A DNA stretch of 15,833 nucleotides from Kiritimatiellia bacterium (GTDB lineage Bacteria; Verrucomicrobiota; Kiritimatiellia; RFP12; DVOR01): positions 1-15,833 of the forward strand of contig JAFTHG010000009.1 in the NCBI GenBank assembly GCA_017457555.1, written 5' to 3'. Under the pieces are notes generated by a model, which saw only the letters and a list, made by a program, of their open reading frames with translations, did not search any database and was not told the DNA's origin. The translations under genes and the position numbers were made by a program. The stretch's first letter is position 1. Each line of letters begins with the position of its first letter. Positions 7,847-15,456 of the stretch are shown here, in pieces.

Positions 7847-8353
7847 ATGTGCGTACAAACGCTTGATGGTGTAGCCATTCGTGGCAATGCAGAGATTTTA
7901 GAGATGGCAACAAAAGTGGCCTTTCTTTCTTCTCAACAAATTGCTGCTTCCGATATTATTCGGTGTTATGATTGGGCTGCAGAGACTCGTATGCGTCACG
8001 ATGTATGCGTTATGAGTGGTTTTCAGAGTGCGCTCGAAAAGGATGTCTTACGCTATTTGCTCCGGGGAAAAGTACCAATAATTTTGGTTTTGGCGCGGAG
8101 CATGTGGAAGAATGTTCCGGCTGAGCTTATTCCCTATGTGGAGTGTGGACGCATAGTGATTGTAGCTCCAATAAATTCTCCACGTGTTTCGCGAGAGTCA
8201 GCAAAGCAAAGAAATCTTTGGATCCTATCGCATTGTACATTCCTCGTCGTGGGGGCGCTTGCCCCTAACGGCATGTTAGCATCACTTTTGGACTCGTTCC
8301 CTCAATTAGGAAAGTTACGTTTAGACGAGCAACCAATGAACGAACAACAGTAA
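7847..8353 (+). CDS. DprA/SMF-like Rossmann-fold protein
   Basis: This is a 168-aa protein. The start is taken as ATG 7847 because GGAGG (7834-7838) sits eight bases upstream. An in-frame TTG at 7832 or ATG at 7841 would be too close to that site. The gap from the previous stop is 15 bp, which suggests translational coupling. The sequence alternates short hydrophobic strands and helices: KVAFLSSQ (23-30), a CYDWA helix (40-44), VCVMSGFQSALEKDVL (53-68), LLRGKVPIILVLARS (71-85), GRIVIVAP (101-108) and TFLVVGA (131-137). The SGFxSxxEKDxLxxLLRG pattern is typical of short DprA/SMF-like proteins with a nucleotide- or DNA-binding fold. It is far shorter than competence DprA and lacks its extra domains, so a transformation role is unlikely. 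DprA-like proteins occur in reported anti-phage loci, for example with phosphoribosyltransferases. A sensor or nucleotide-binding role here is inferred. Confidence 0.82.
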   Translation: MCVQTLDGVAIRGNAEILEMATKVAFLSSQQIAASDIIRCYDWAAETRMRHDVCVMSGFQSALEKDVLRYLLRGKVPIILVLARSMWKNVPAELIPYVECGRIVIVAPINSPRVSRESAKQRNLWILSHCTFLVVGALAPNGMLASLLDSFPQLGKLRLDEQPMNEQQ

Positions 8354-8369
8354 GAAATTGTTCAGTAGG

Positions 8370-8480
8370 TCACCTTCTTTCCTTTCTGACTCTCTTTCCT
8401 TTTAGAGGCACTCTTCTTACCCTCGCGGTTAGATTGAACTCGGCAGGCTCGTCCCCAATAGTGCAATATTCAAATCGCAT
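8370..8480 (-). other. Candidate 36-aa small ORF within the right repeat
   Basis: The minus-strand frame runs from ATG (8478-8480) to TGA (8370-8372) and encodes 36 residues, MRFEYCTIGDEPAEFN followed by a very basic tail rich in Arg and Lys. It is the counterpart of the 57-aa frame in the left repeat but ends earlier, 16 bp beyond the stop of the DprA-like gene. That may mark the right edge of the inserted accessory locus. No Shine-Dalgarno sequence precedes the ATG. It could equally be a decayed fragment. Confidence 0.25.
8377..8471 (+). repeat. Right copy of the direct repeat flanking the accessory locus
   Basis: This is the partner of 91-185. The best-conserved part is 8433-8471, with two mismatches. 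The 5' arm of the inverted repeat present in the left copy is changed to TTAGATTG here, so only ATTG/CAAT can pair. Further on, weaker resemblances to the left flank occur: AAATGCAG (8513-8520) and AATAAACG (8547-8554) correspond to a fused version at 299-314. The rest of 8354-8592 holds only the glyS promoter and leader. Confidence 0.8.
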
Positions 8481-8520
8481 TAAAGAGGTGTCTTGAATGG
8501 CGCAAAATCTCTAAATGCAG

Positions 8521-8526
8521 TATAAT
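8521..8526 (+). promoter_or_regulatory. Probable -10 box of the glyS promoter
   Basis: A perfect TATAAT at 8521-8526 lies 66 bp before the glyS ATG. The -35 region is weak: TTGAAT at 8493-8498 is too far away (22 bp), and TGGCGC at 8498-8503 has the right spacing but a poor match. Transcription near 8533 would give a leader of about 60 nt. No T-box-like element is visible. Confidence 0.5.
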
Positions 8527-8592
8527 ATGACATTCTTTATTGACGGAATAAACGAGTCGTTCGTGACTGAAATTGTATCTGGAGCCTAACAG

Positions 8593-10356
8593 ATGGAAAA
8601 GAAAGAGAGCCCGAAGAGTTCGTTGGATGCACTGGTTTCGTTGTGCAAACGGCGCGGTTTCATTTTTCAGAGTTCGGAAATTTACGGTGGTTTCGCCGGT
8701 TTTTGGGATTATGGTCCGCTGGGTTGTGAATTGAAGCGCAACATCAAGGATAGCTGGTGGCGTTTTACGGTGCGTGATCGTGAAGATGTCGAAGGTTTGG
8801 ACGCATCAATCATCATGCATCCGGCGATTTGGAAGGCGTCGGGACATTTGGATACTTTCTCGGATCCAATGAGTATGTGCAAGGGCAATTGCCGCAAGTT
8901 GATGCGTGCAGACCAGATTTGGGATGTCTTTGCGGATAGTGCCGTGTGCGAAACGTTGTCGGGTATGCTGGGTGAGGCTGGCAAGATTGCGACGTGGTGC
9001 AAGGGTAAGGGAAAGTCGGCGGCTCCTGGTTTGTACACGGTGCAGCATCCGGAGTATCTCGAAAAGATTTTTGAGCAGTTGAAGACGATTACTGACGTAA
9101 AGGCGCTTTGGGTGCTTTTGGCAACGCCGGATGGCGAGGCTGAGGTGTTGCCGTGTCCGAATTGCGGTGGCGTGATGACGGAACCGCGTCCCTTCAACTT
9201 GATGTTCAAGACGGTGGTGGGGCCGATTGATGATCCCTCGAATGTGGCATATCTGCGTCCGGAAACGGCTCAGGCAATCTTTGCTGAGTTCTCCAATGTG
9301 ATGGTGGGATCGCGTCAGATGCCGCCGTTTGGTATTGGTCAGATTGGTAAGAGTTTCCGTAATGAGGTGACGCCGCGTAACTATATCTTCCGTTCGCGTG
9401 AGTTTGAGCAGATGGAGGTGGAGTTCTTCATCAAGCCTGATGAGGCGATTGAATTGCTTTATGGGCGCGTGGCTCCTTTGACGGAGGAGACCGATTTGTC
9501 CGAACCTCAAGCTGACTGGGGCTGGGAGTGCTGGCACAAGTACTGGGTGGAACAGCGTAAACTGTGGTTGGTCAAGAATGGTTTGCCTGAGGATTCCTTT
9601 GTGGAGTACTGGCAGAAGCCGGATGAATTGGCCCACTATGCACGGGCTTGTGTGGATATTGAGTATCGCTTCCCCTTCGGCGTGCAGGAATTGGAAGGCA
9701 TTGCGGCACGTTCAGACTTTGATCTGTCGCGCCATCAGGAGCACTCCGGAAAGTCGATGGAGGTCTTTGATGAGCCGTTGAAACTTGCCGTGAAGAAGTT
9801 GACGGAGGATGAAAAAGCGGCTTTCCGTGCTAAGACGGTGGCCGATTGGGAAGCGCGTGGCAAGACCGCTGCAGCGGCGAATGCGTTCATTGACCGTTTG
9901 TTTGAAGGCCGTTATATTCCGCATGTGATTGAACCTTCGGCGGGTGTGGACCGTATGGCGCTGGCGATGCTCTGTAATGCGTATGAAGAGCAGAAGTTGG
10001 TTGATGACAAGGGTAAGGAAGATGTGCGTACAGTATTGCACCTTGCACCTGCAATTGCGCCGGTGAAGGTCGGCGTCTTCCCCTTGGTGAAGAATAAACC
10101 CGAACTCTATGCTTTGGCACGGAGCATCTTCAAAAAGTTGCAGCGTCGTTACAACTGCTTCTGGGATGAGAGCGGCGCAATTGGCCGTCGTTACCGTCGT
10201 CAGGATGAGATTGGTACGCCTTTCTGCGTGACGGTGGACTTTGATACATTGGAGAAGGACGGCACCGTGACACTGCGTGACCGTGACACGATGGCTCAGG
10301 AGCGCATCTCCGTGGATGACTTGATTCGCCGTTTGGACGATTTGATTCTCGGGTAA
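8593..10356 (+). CDS. glyS: Glycyl-tRNA synthetase, single-chain (class II) type
   Basis: This 587-aa enzyme charges tRNA-Gly with glycine in the cytoplasm. Class II motifs are present. Motif 1 lies around IYGGFAGFWDYGPLGCELKR (about residues 30-50), and the glycine-pocket element is YLRPETAQAIFAEF. Motif 2 is in KSFRNEVTPRNYIFRSREFE, and motif 3 is in EPSAGVDRMALAML. The C-terminal anticodon-binding domain runs from APAIAPVKVGVFPL to the end. Paired cysteines (C96/C100 and C188/C191) could bind a metal. This is the homodimeric type, not the alpha2beta2 bacterial form. The gene is conventionally glyS or glyQS; I use glyS. The ATG is supported by GGAG (8581-8584) eight bases upstream. Base composition is clearly richer in GC than the accessory genes just before it. 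The gene has its own promoter and belongs to the housekeeping block. Confidence 0.96.
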   Translation: MEKKESPKSSLDALVSLCKRRGFIFQSSEIYGGFAGFWDYGPLGCELKRNIKDSWWRFTVRDREDVEGLDASIIMHPAIWKASGHLDTFSDPMSMCKGNCRKLMRADQIWDVFADSAVCETLSGMLGEAGKIATWCKGKGKSAAPGLYTVQHPEYLEKIFEQLKTITDVKALWVLLATPDGEAEVLPCPNCGGVMTEPRPFNLMFKTVVGPIDDPSNVAYLRPETAQAIFAEFSNVMVGSRQMPPFGIGQIGKSFRNEVTPRNYIFRSREFEQMEVEFFIKPDEAIELLYGRVAPLTEETDLSEPQADWGWECWHKYWVEQRKLWLVKNGLPEDSFVEYWQKPDELAHYARACVDIEYRFPFGVQELEGIAARSDFDLSRHQEHSGKSMEVFDEPLKLAVKKLTEDEKAAFRAKTVADWEARGKTAAAANAFIDRLFEGRYIPHVIEPSAGVDRMALAMLCNAYEEQKLVDDKGKEDVRTVLHLAPAIAPVKVGVFPLVKNKPELYALARSIFKKLQRRYNCFWDESGAIGRRYRRQDEIGTPFCVTVDFDTLEKDGTVTLRDRDTMAQERISVDDLIRRLDDLILG

Positions 10357-10376
10357 TTGGCACTTCAAGTTCAGGG

Positions 10377-10407
10377 AACGGCATCGGGATATGCTCCCGG
10401 TGCCGTT
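10377..10407 (+). terminator. Strong hairpin after glyS (terminator-like, no T-run)
   Basis: AACGGCATCGGGA (10377-10389) pairs over 13 positions with TCCCGGTGCCGTT (10395-10407), including one G-T pair, around loop TATGC. It begins 20 bp after the glyS stop. No T-run follows on either strand, so it may terminate weakly, protect the glyS mRNA 3' end, or need a factor. Confidence 0.5.
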
Positions 10408-10475
10408 ATGCCTAGAAAAAGGAGCTGTTTTTGTGGTTTATCCAAGGGTTTATGCTTCCTTAAAGAGTAGGGTTG

Positions 10476-10484
10476 TGCTATACT
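10476..10484 (+). promoter_or_regulatory. Extended -10 promoter of leuS
   Basis: TGCTATACT (10476-10484) is a TGn-extended -10 element without a clear -35 box. Initiation near 10491 would give a leader of about 27 nt that contains the leuS Shine-Dalgarno site (AAAGGA, 10504-10509). Confidence 0.55.
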
Positions 10485-10517
10485 TCTTCGGTATTTTTTA
10501 TTCAAAGGATTCCGATT

Positions 10518-13052
10518 ATGATGGAAGAAAAATATCCGTTTCACGCGATTGAACCCAAATGGCAGAAATATTGGGATGATACCGGAGCGTTTCGTTGTGA
10601 CACTCAGGATGTCTCGCGGCCGAAGTTTTATTGCTTGACGATGTTCCCGTATCCCAGTGGTCATATGCACGTGGGACATGGCCGTAACTACATCATGGGT
10701 GACGTGATTACGCGTTATAAGAAGATGATGGGTTACAATGTGCTCTCGCCGATGGGGTGGGATAGCTTTGGCTTGCCGGCAGAAAACGCAGCTAAGAAGT
10801 TTAATGTACATCCGCATAAGTGGACCATTGAGAACATTCAGGAGATGAAGCGTCAGGTCCGCAGTTGGGGTGTGGGCTATGATTGGGAACGCGAAATCGC
10901 AACCTGTCATCCCGACTATTACAAGTGGACGCAGTGGGTTTTTTTGCAGGCATACAAACTTGGCGTGGCGTACCAGAAGGAAGCCCCTGTAAACTGGTGC
11001 CCGCTGTGTACCAATTTGGCCAACGAAGAAGTGACGGCAGATGGACGTTGTGACCGTTGTGGCCGGCCTGTGGAAAAGAAGAACCTGAAACAGTGGTTCT
11101 TCCGCATTACGCAGTATGCCGATCGCCTTTTGAAGGATTTGGATCTTTTGGATGGATGGCCAGAAAAGGTGCGTCAGATGCAGGCGAACTGGATCGGCAA
11201 GTCGGAAGGTGCCAAAGTCTCCTTCAAGGTAACCGAAACCGGTGATGACTGCCCCGTATACACCACGCGTCCGGACACCATCTTTGGTGTAACCTTTATG
11301 GCGATCGCGCCTGATAATCCGCTTCTGTTGAAGTTGCTGCCGGGTTCAGAGAAGGAAGCCGAAGTGCGCGCCTTCATTGAGAAATTGGCCAATATTCCCG
11401 CTTCGGAACGTTTTTCGGATGCAACGGCAAAGGAAGGCGTCTTTACCGGGTTCCATGTAACCAACCCCTATAATGGTGACACGGATATTGAACTCTGGGT
11501 GACGAATTATGTGGTGTCGGATTCCGGCACGGGTATCGTTATGGCGGTGCCGACCCATGACCAGCGTGACTGGGATTTCGCTACAAAGTACGGCATTGCA
11601 AAGAAAATCGTAATCCAGAATGCCGAGAAGACGTTGGATGTGGCCACGATGACCGCTGCGTATGTGGACGATGGCGTGCTTGTGAATTCCGGTTCCTTTG
11701 ATGGAATGGCCAATCGTGAAGCCATTAAGGCGATTATCGCAGATGGCACAGCAAAGGGATATGCTGAAGCAACGACCAATTTCCGTATCCGCGACTGGAA
11801 TGTGGCGCGTCAGCGTTATTGGGGTGCTCCGATTCCAATTGTACACTGTCCGCATTGCGGTGCCGTGCCAGTGCCGGAAGATCAGTTGCCTGTGCGTCTG
11901 CCAGATGACGTAGATTACAATGGCGATCAGGGCAATCCTTTGGCGCGTCATGAAGGTTTTGTCAATACCACGTGCCCGAAGTGCGGAGCACCTGCGAAAC
12001 GTGAAACCGATACGCTGGCACAGTGGTTGTGTTCGTGCTGGTACTTTTTGCGTTACATTGATGCGCGCAATGAAACTGCAGCCTTTGACAAGGAGCTTGC
12101 TGATAAGTGGATGCCGGTGGATCAGTACATCGGTGGTGTGGAACACGCTGTGTTGCACTTGCTCTACTCGCGCTTCGTCGTTAAGATTCTCAATGATGCC
12201 GGTGCGCTGGATTGTGTGGAACCTTTCAAGGCACTCTTCACGCAGGGCATGATCTGCAAACGTTGCGAAAAGGATGACGGCAAGTATGTGAAGGGTAAGC
12301 TTTACAAGATGTCGAAGTCGGTCGGTAACGTGGTTTCACCCGATGAACTGATTGAAACGTATGGTGCAGATACGGTACGTCTTTATACGCTCTTCATCGG
12401 TCCGCCGGAATTGGATGCTGAATGGCAGGATGCCGCTGTGCAAGGGCCGTATCGCTTCCTGTGTCGTTTGTGGAAGAAGGCGTATGACGCTAAGGCAATC
12501 GTTCCGGAACAGGATGTGGCAGTTGCAATTGATGCATTGAAACCTGTGGAGCGCGACCTTTATCGCAAACTGCATCAAACTTTGGCTGGTGTGACAGATT
12601 CTATTGAACACGGCTTCCGCTTCAATACGGCAATCGCACAGTTGATGGAGCTGATGAACGCGTTGGATAAGGCAAAGATTGACGCCTCCTCCTCGGATGC
12701 GGCAAAGGCTCTCTTGCGTGAAACGATTGTGACGGTGGCTCGTATGATGGCACCAATCACGCCTCATATCGCAGAAGAGATCTGGCAAGCCTATGGTTGT
12801 ACGCCTGCCGGGGTCATGAACGCCGGTTGGCCGAAGGTAAACGAGGCCGCATTGAAGGAAGATTCGCTTCAGATTATTCTTCAGGTGAATGGCAAGATGC
12901 GTGGTAAGATGATGGTGCCTGCAGGAATCAGCAAAACAGAACTGGAAACCTTGGCGCTCGACTCGGCTGATGTGAAACGTTTCACCGATGGTCAGACCGT
13001 GGCAAAGGTTATCGTGGTGCCCGGTAAACTGGTCAATATTGTTGTGAAGTAA
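10518..13052 (+). CDS. leuS: Leucyl-tRNA synthetase
   Basis: This 844-aa class I enzyme charges tRNA-Leu. ATG 10518 is chosen because AAAGGA (10504-10509) is eight bases upstream. The open frame extends to 10473, but that part overlaps the promoter. The HIGH signature reads HVGH at 51-54 within FPYPSGHMHVGHGRNY, and the KMSKS loop is intact at 597-601. A zinc-type segment, CPLCTNLANEEV...CDRCG, follows the first part of the Rossmann fold. The editing (CP1) domain is present, with TTRPDTIFGVTFMAIAP and GIVMAVPTHDQRDWDFA, and more CxxC pairs lie in CPHCGA and CPKCGAP. A C-terminal anticodon-binding helix bundle and the leucyl-specific tail complete the protein. Length and motif order are as expected for bacterial LeuRS. 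It is on the same strand as glyS but has its own promoter. Confidence 0.97.
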   Translation: MMEEKYPFHAIEPKWQKYWDDTGAFRCDTQDVSRPKFYCLTMFPYPSGHMHVGHGRNYIMGDVITRYKKMMGYNVLSPMGWDSFGLPAENAAKKFNVHPHKWTIENIQEMKRQVRSWGVGYDWEREIATCHPDYYKWTQWVFLQAYKLGVAYQKEAPVNWCPLCTNLANEEVTADGRCDRCGRPVEKKNLKQWFFRITQYADRLLKDLDLLDGWPEKVRQMQANWIGKSEGAKVSFKVTETGDDCPVYTTRPDTIFGVTFMAIAPDNPLLLKLLPGSEKEAEVRAFIEKLANIPASERFSDATAKEGVFTGFHVTNPYNGDTDIELWVTNYVVSDSGTGIVMAVPTHDQRDWDFATKYGIAKKIVIQNAEKTLDVATMTAAYVDDGVLVNSGSFDGMANREAIKAIIADGTAKGYAEATTNFRIRDWNVARQRYWGAPIPIVHCPHCGAVPVPEDQLPVRLPDDVDYNGDQGNPLARHEGFVNTTCPKCGAPAKRETDTLAQWLCSCWYFLRYIDARNETAAFDKELADKWMPVDQYIGGVEHAVLHLLYSRFVVKILNDAGALDCVEPFKALFTQGMICKRCEKDDGKYVKGKLYKMSKSVGNVVSPDELIETYGADTVRLYTLFIGPPELDAEWQDAAVQGPYRFLCRLWKKAYDAKAIVPEQDVAVAIDALKPVERDLYRKLHQTLAGVTDSIEHGFRFNTAIAQLMELMNALDKAKIDASSSDAAKALLRETIVTVARMMAPITPHIAEEIWQAYGCTPAGVMNAGWPKVNEAALKEDSLQIILQVNGKMRGKMMVPAGISKTELETLALDSADVKRFTDGQTVAKVIVVPGKLVNIVVK

Positions 13053-13068
13053 GGCTTCACCTATTGCA

Positions 13069-13110
13069 CAAAACAGCACGGATGCGTTTGCTTCCGTGCA
13101 GTTTTGTTTT
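13069..13110 (+). terminator. Intrinsic terminator of leuS
   Basis: CAAAAC (13069-13074) and GCACGGA (13076-13082) pair with TCCGTGC (13093-13099) and GTTTTG (13101-13106), with one A-A mismatch between the helices, followed by TTTT (13107-13110). It lies 16 bp after the leuS stop. The A-run at the 5' side means it could also act on the opposite strand. Confidence 0.88.
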
Positions 13111-13158
13111 ATGAACTTATGCCGGAATGATGACTCAGAAACAGTTGAGGGGGAAACG

Positions 13159-13188
13159 AAAACTGCCCGGTTTTTCCAACCGAGCAGT
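13159..13188 (-). terminator. Intrinsic terminator of glnN
   Basis: ACTGC (13162-13166) and CGGTT (13168-13172) pair with AACCG (13178-13182) and GCAGT (13184-13188), around a five-base loop and one mismatch. Read on the minus strand, the stem is followed by TTTTCGTTT, the expected tail for the gene ending at 13249. With the leuS terminator it separates the two convergent genes. Confidence 0.8.
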
Positions 13189-13248
13189 CGTGAATGGTGT
13201 TGTGTTACGCAGTAAGTGCGTCTAAACCGCAACAAACCGCCGAGCGGA

Positions 13249-15321
13249 TTAGTGGATTTGAAGCAGATCGCGATACTTGGGCAGGGGCCAATGTTCGTCA
13301 CCAATGATGGTTTCCAGCTGGTCTGCAGTGGTACGTAAGGCGGTCATCGCACTTAGAATCGCCTGCTCATCGGCCGTCAAAGCGCACTCCAGCGTGGCGC
13401 AACCGGTAGAGAGTTCATCCAAGCCAGCACCGATAATCGTAGCCTTATTGGTCAACGTCTTCACTCCGGCCGTCAGCCCAACCGTCTGCGTGTAGTGTAA
13501 CTTCTTGGCGAGTACGCCCAATTCCGAAATAACAGCAGGTTCCAGAATGGTGCGCGCAGTTTCCAATGCGACTTTGCCTTCAAGGCGCACTTTACGTGCG
13601 TATTCGGCAAAGAAGACGTCGTAACGCGATCGCATTTCTGTGGGATGCAGGACGCCCTGCTTGGAGAAGAGGTTGAGATTCTTCTCAGTCAAAAGGACTG
13701 CCAGTGCTTCAGGAACAGTGCGAAGATTCGGTAAGCCACGCTTTTGGGCTTCTTCTACCCAGGCTGCGGAATAGCCATCACCATTGAAGATGACCCGGCT
13801 ATGTTCCCGGATAATGCGCTGAAGGATAGCTTCAAGACCTTCATGAAAGGCGTCCTTCGGCAACTGTGCGATGGCATCTGCAATGAAGTTGATGGAGTCT
13901 GCCACGATAGTATTCAGCACCATACAGACGCCAGAGCAGTTTTGCGACGAACCCGGTGCACGGAATTCAAACTTGTTTCCGGTGAAAGCAAAGGGCGAGG
14001 TGCGGTTGCGGTCTGATGTGTCACGCGGGATAGGGGGCAGCGTGTCCACGCCAACGCGGAGTTTGCCACGCTTTCCATTGCCTTCCATGGCTTCGCCTTG
14101 TTCAATGTGCTGAATGACTTCTGTCAGCTCATCACCGAGGAAGATGGAGATAATGGCGGGCGGAGCTTCGAGTGCTCCCAAACGGTGATCGTTGCCAAAG
14201 TGTGCAGTGGAGGCGCGCAAGACATCGGCGTGGAGATCAATCGCACGAATCACCGAGGCCAAGACCGACAGGAAGATGGCATTATCTTGCGGGTTCTTGC
14301 CGGGATCTAACAGGTTTTTCCCATTGTACGCGACCGACCAATTGTTGTGCTTTCCGGAGCCATTGACACCAGCAAAGGGTTTTTCGTGCAACAAGCAGAC
14401 CAGCCCATGGCGGTCGGCAACGTTACGCAAGGTTTCCATTACCAGCATATTGTGGTCGACTGCAAGGTTCAGCTCTTCGAACATCGGCGCCAGTTCAAAC
14501 TGAGCCGGAGCCGCTTCATTGTGGCGTGTCTTCGCAGGAATGCCCAAACGCCACAATTCTTGTTCAACCTCTTCCATGAAGGTCAGGACACGAGGTTTGA
14601 TAGAGCCAAAGTAGTGATCCTCAAGCTGCTGATTACGAGCCGGCGGTGCACCAAACAATGTCCGGCCGCACTGCATCAAGTCTGGGCGCTTCAGATAAAG
14701 CGCCTTGTCAACCAAGAAGTACTCCTGCTCTGCGCCCAATGTGATGACAGCGTGCCCATCGGGTTCGCCGAAGCAGGCCATCAACTTACGAACAGCGCGA
14801 TCCATCGCCTGCATTGAACGCAAAAGCGGCGTCTTTTTGTCGAGCACTTCGCCGGTGTACGAGCAGAAGACGGTAGGAATGCAGAGCGTGGCGCCATTGG
14901 CATGGCGCTTGACAAAGGCGGGTGAGGTGACATCCCACGCGGTGTAGCCACGCGCTTCAAAGGTGCATCGCAAGCCACCGGAGGGGAAACTGGAGGCATC
15001 AGGCTCGCCCATGATCAGGTTTTTACCTGAAAAGCGGGCGATTGTTTCAGCGGTTCCTACCGGTTCAAAGAAGGCATCATGTTTCTCTGCAGTGGTTCCT
15101 GTGAGCGGCTGGAACCAGTGGGTGAAGTGCGTGGCGCCCCGTTGCATCGCCCACTGCTTCAGTGCGTGTGCCACTTCATTGGCGATTGAGGGGTCCAGTG
15201 GCGCACGATCATTCATCGTATGCAACAACGTCTCAACCGTATCTTTAGCCAAATACTCACGCATTGCCTTTTCGTTGAAGACATCTTCACCGTAAGCAAT
15301 ATTCAGAGGGCAGGGTTCCAT
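13249..15321 (-). CDS. glnN: Type III glutamine synthetase
   Basis: This 690-aa ATP-dependent enzyme makes glutamine from glutamate and ammonia. The length and motifs are those of GSIII, not the ~470-aa GSI. From the N-terminus these are: FEARGYTAWDVTSPAFV (121-137); the metal-binding GAEQEYFLVD (196-205); KTRHNEAAPAQFEL (264-277); LLHEKPFAGVNGSGKHNNWS (310-329), which contains the NGSGKH catalytic-site motif; and NRTSPFAFTGNKFEFRAPGS (439-458). The ATG at 15319-15321 has GGAG eight bases upstream on the minus strand. GSIII is common in Bacteroidota, PVC bacteria and cyanobacteria, which informs the organism guess. It is convergent with leuS and divergent from dinB, with no nitrogen-regulator gene beside it in this window. 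Confidence 0.96.
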   Translation of the reverse strand: MEPCPLNIAYGEDVFNEKAMREYLAKDTVETLLHTMNDRAPLDPSIANEVAHALKQWAMQRGATHFTHWFQPLTGTTAEKHDAFFEPVGTAETIARFSGKNLIMGEPDASSFPSGGLRCTFEARGYTAWDVTSPAFVKRHANGATLCIPTVFCSYTGEVLDKKTPLLRSMQAMDRAVRKLMACFGEPDGHAVITLGAEQEYFLVDKALYLKRPDLMQCGRTLFGAPPARNQQLEDHYFGSIKPRVLTFMEEVEQELWRLGIPAKTRHNEAAPAQFELAPMFEELNLAVDHNMLVMETLRNVADRHGLVCLLHEKPFAGVNGSGKHNNWSVAYNGKNLLDPGKNPQDNAIFLSVLASVIRAIDLHADVLRASTAHFGNDHRLGALEAPPAIISIFLGDELTEVIQHIEQGEAMEGNGKRGKLRVGVDTLPPIPRDTSDRNRTSPFAFTGNKFEFRAPGSSQNCSGVCMVLNTIVADSINFIADAIAQLPKDAFHEGLEAILQRIIREHSRVIFNGDGYSAAWVEEAQKRGLPNLRTVPEALAVLLTEKNLNLFSKQGVLHPTEMRSRYDVFFAEYARKVRLEGKVALETARTILEPAVISELGVLAKKLHYTQTVGLTAGVKTLTNKATIIGAGLDELSTGCATLECALTADEQAILSAMTALRTTADQLETIIGDEHWPLPKYRDLLQIH

Positions 15322-15362
15322 GGGGGCTACTCCGTGTTCAAAATAACATTGAATTTCTTTCT

Positions 15363-15371
15363 ATTATAGCA
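15363..15371 (-). promoter_or_regulatory. Extended -10 promoter of glnN
   Basis: On the minus strand this reads TGCTATAAT, a TGn-extended consensus -10. No good -35 hexamer is visible. Initiation near 15356 gives a leader of about 35 nt before the glnN ATG. I see no obvious NtrC-type or sigma54 site in the 135-bp divergent region. Confidence 0.6.
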
Positions 15372-15439
15372 TAACCTGTTGTTATTTGAAGCATTTACCT
15401 GTATGTATCGGGCTGTTTTTACTGCTTTAGTGGCGTATC

Positions 15440-15448
15440 TGCTATAAT
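15440..15448 (+). promoter_or_regulatory. Extended -10 promoter of dinB, almost touching the ATG
   Basis: TGCTATAAT (15440-15448) ends eight bases before the dinB ATG. Normal spacing puts the transcription start at about 15454-15456, one to three bases before the initiator codon, so the mRNA should be essentially leaderless. I saw no LexA-type operator. Confidence 0.6.
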
Positions 15449-15456
15449 GAATTGCA

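Noticed and set aside
541..8353. Assignment to DISARM, BREX, Mokosh or the Dpd deazapurine system
   Set aside because: Key partners are missing: DrmA/DrmB, PglZ/BrxC, an SF1 RNA helicase, or DpdA. Only partial component similarity remains.
8806..9636. Long minus-strand frame (276 aa) across glyS
   Set aside because: Arg/His/Leu-rich shadow of a confident coding gene with no domain signature.
12336..13304. Minus-strand frame of 322 aa over the leuS 3' end and the convergent terminators
   Set aside because: It crosses two intrinsic terminators and enters glnN. The composition is that of an antisense shadow.
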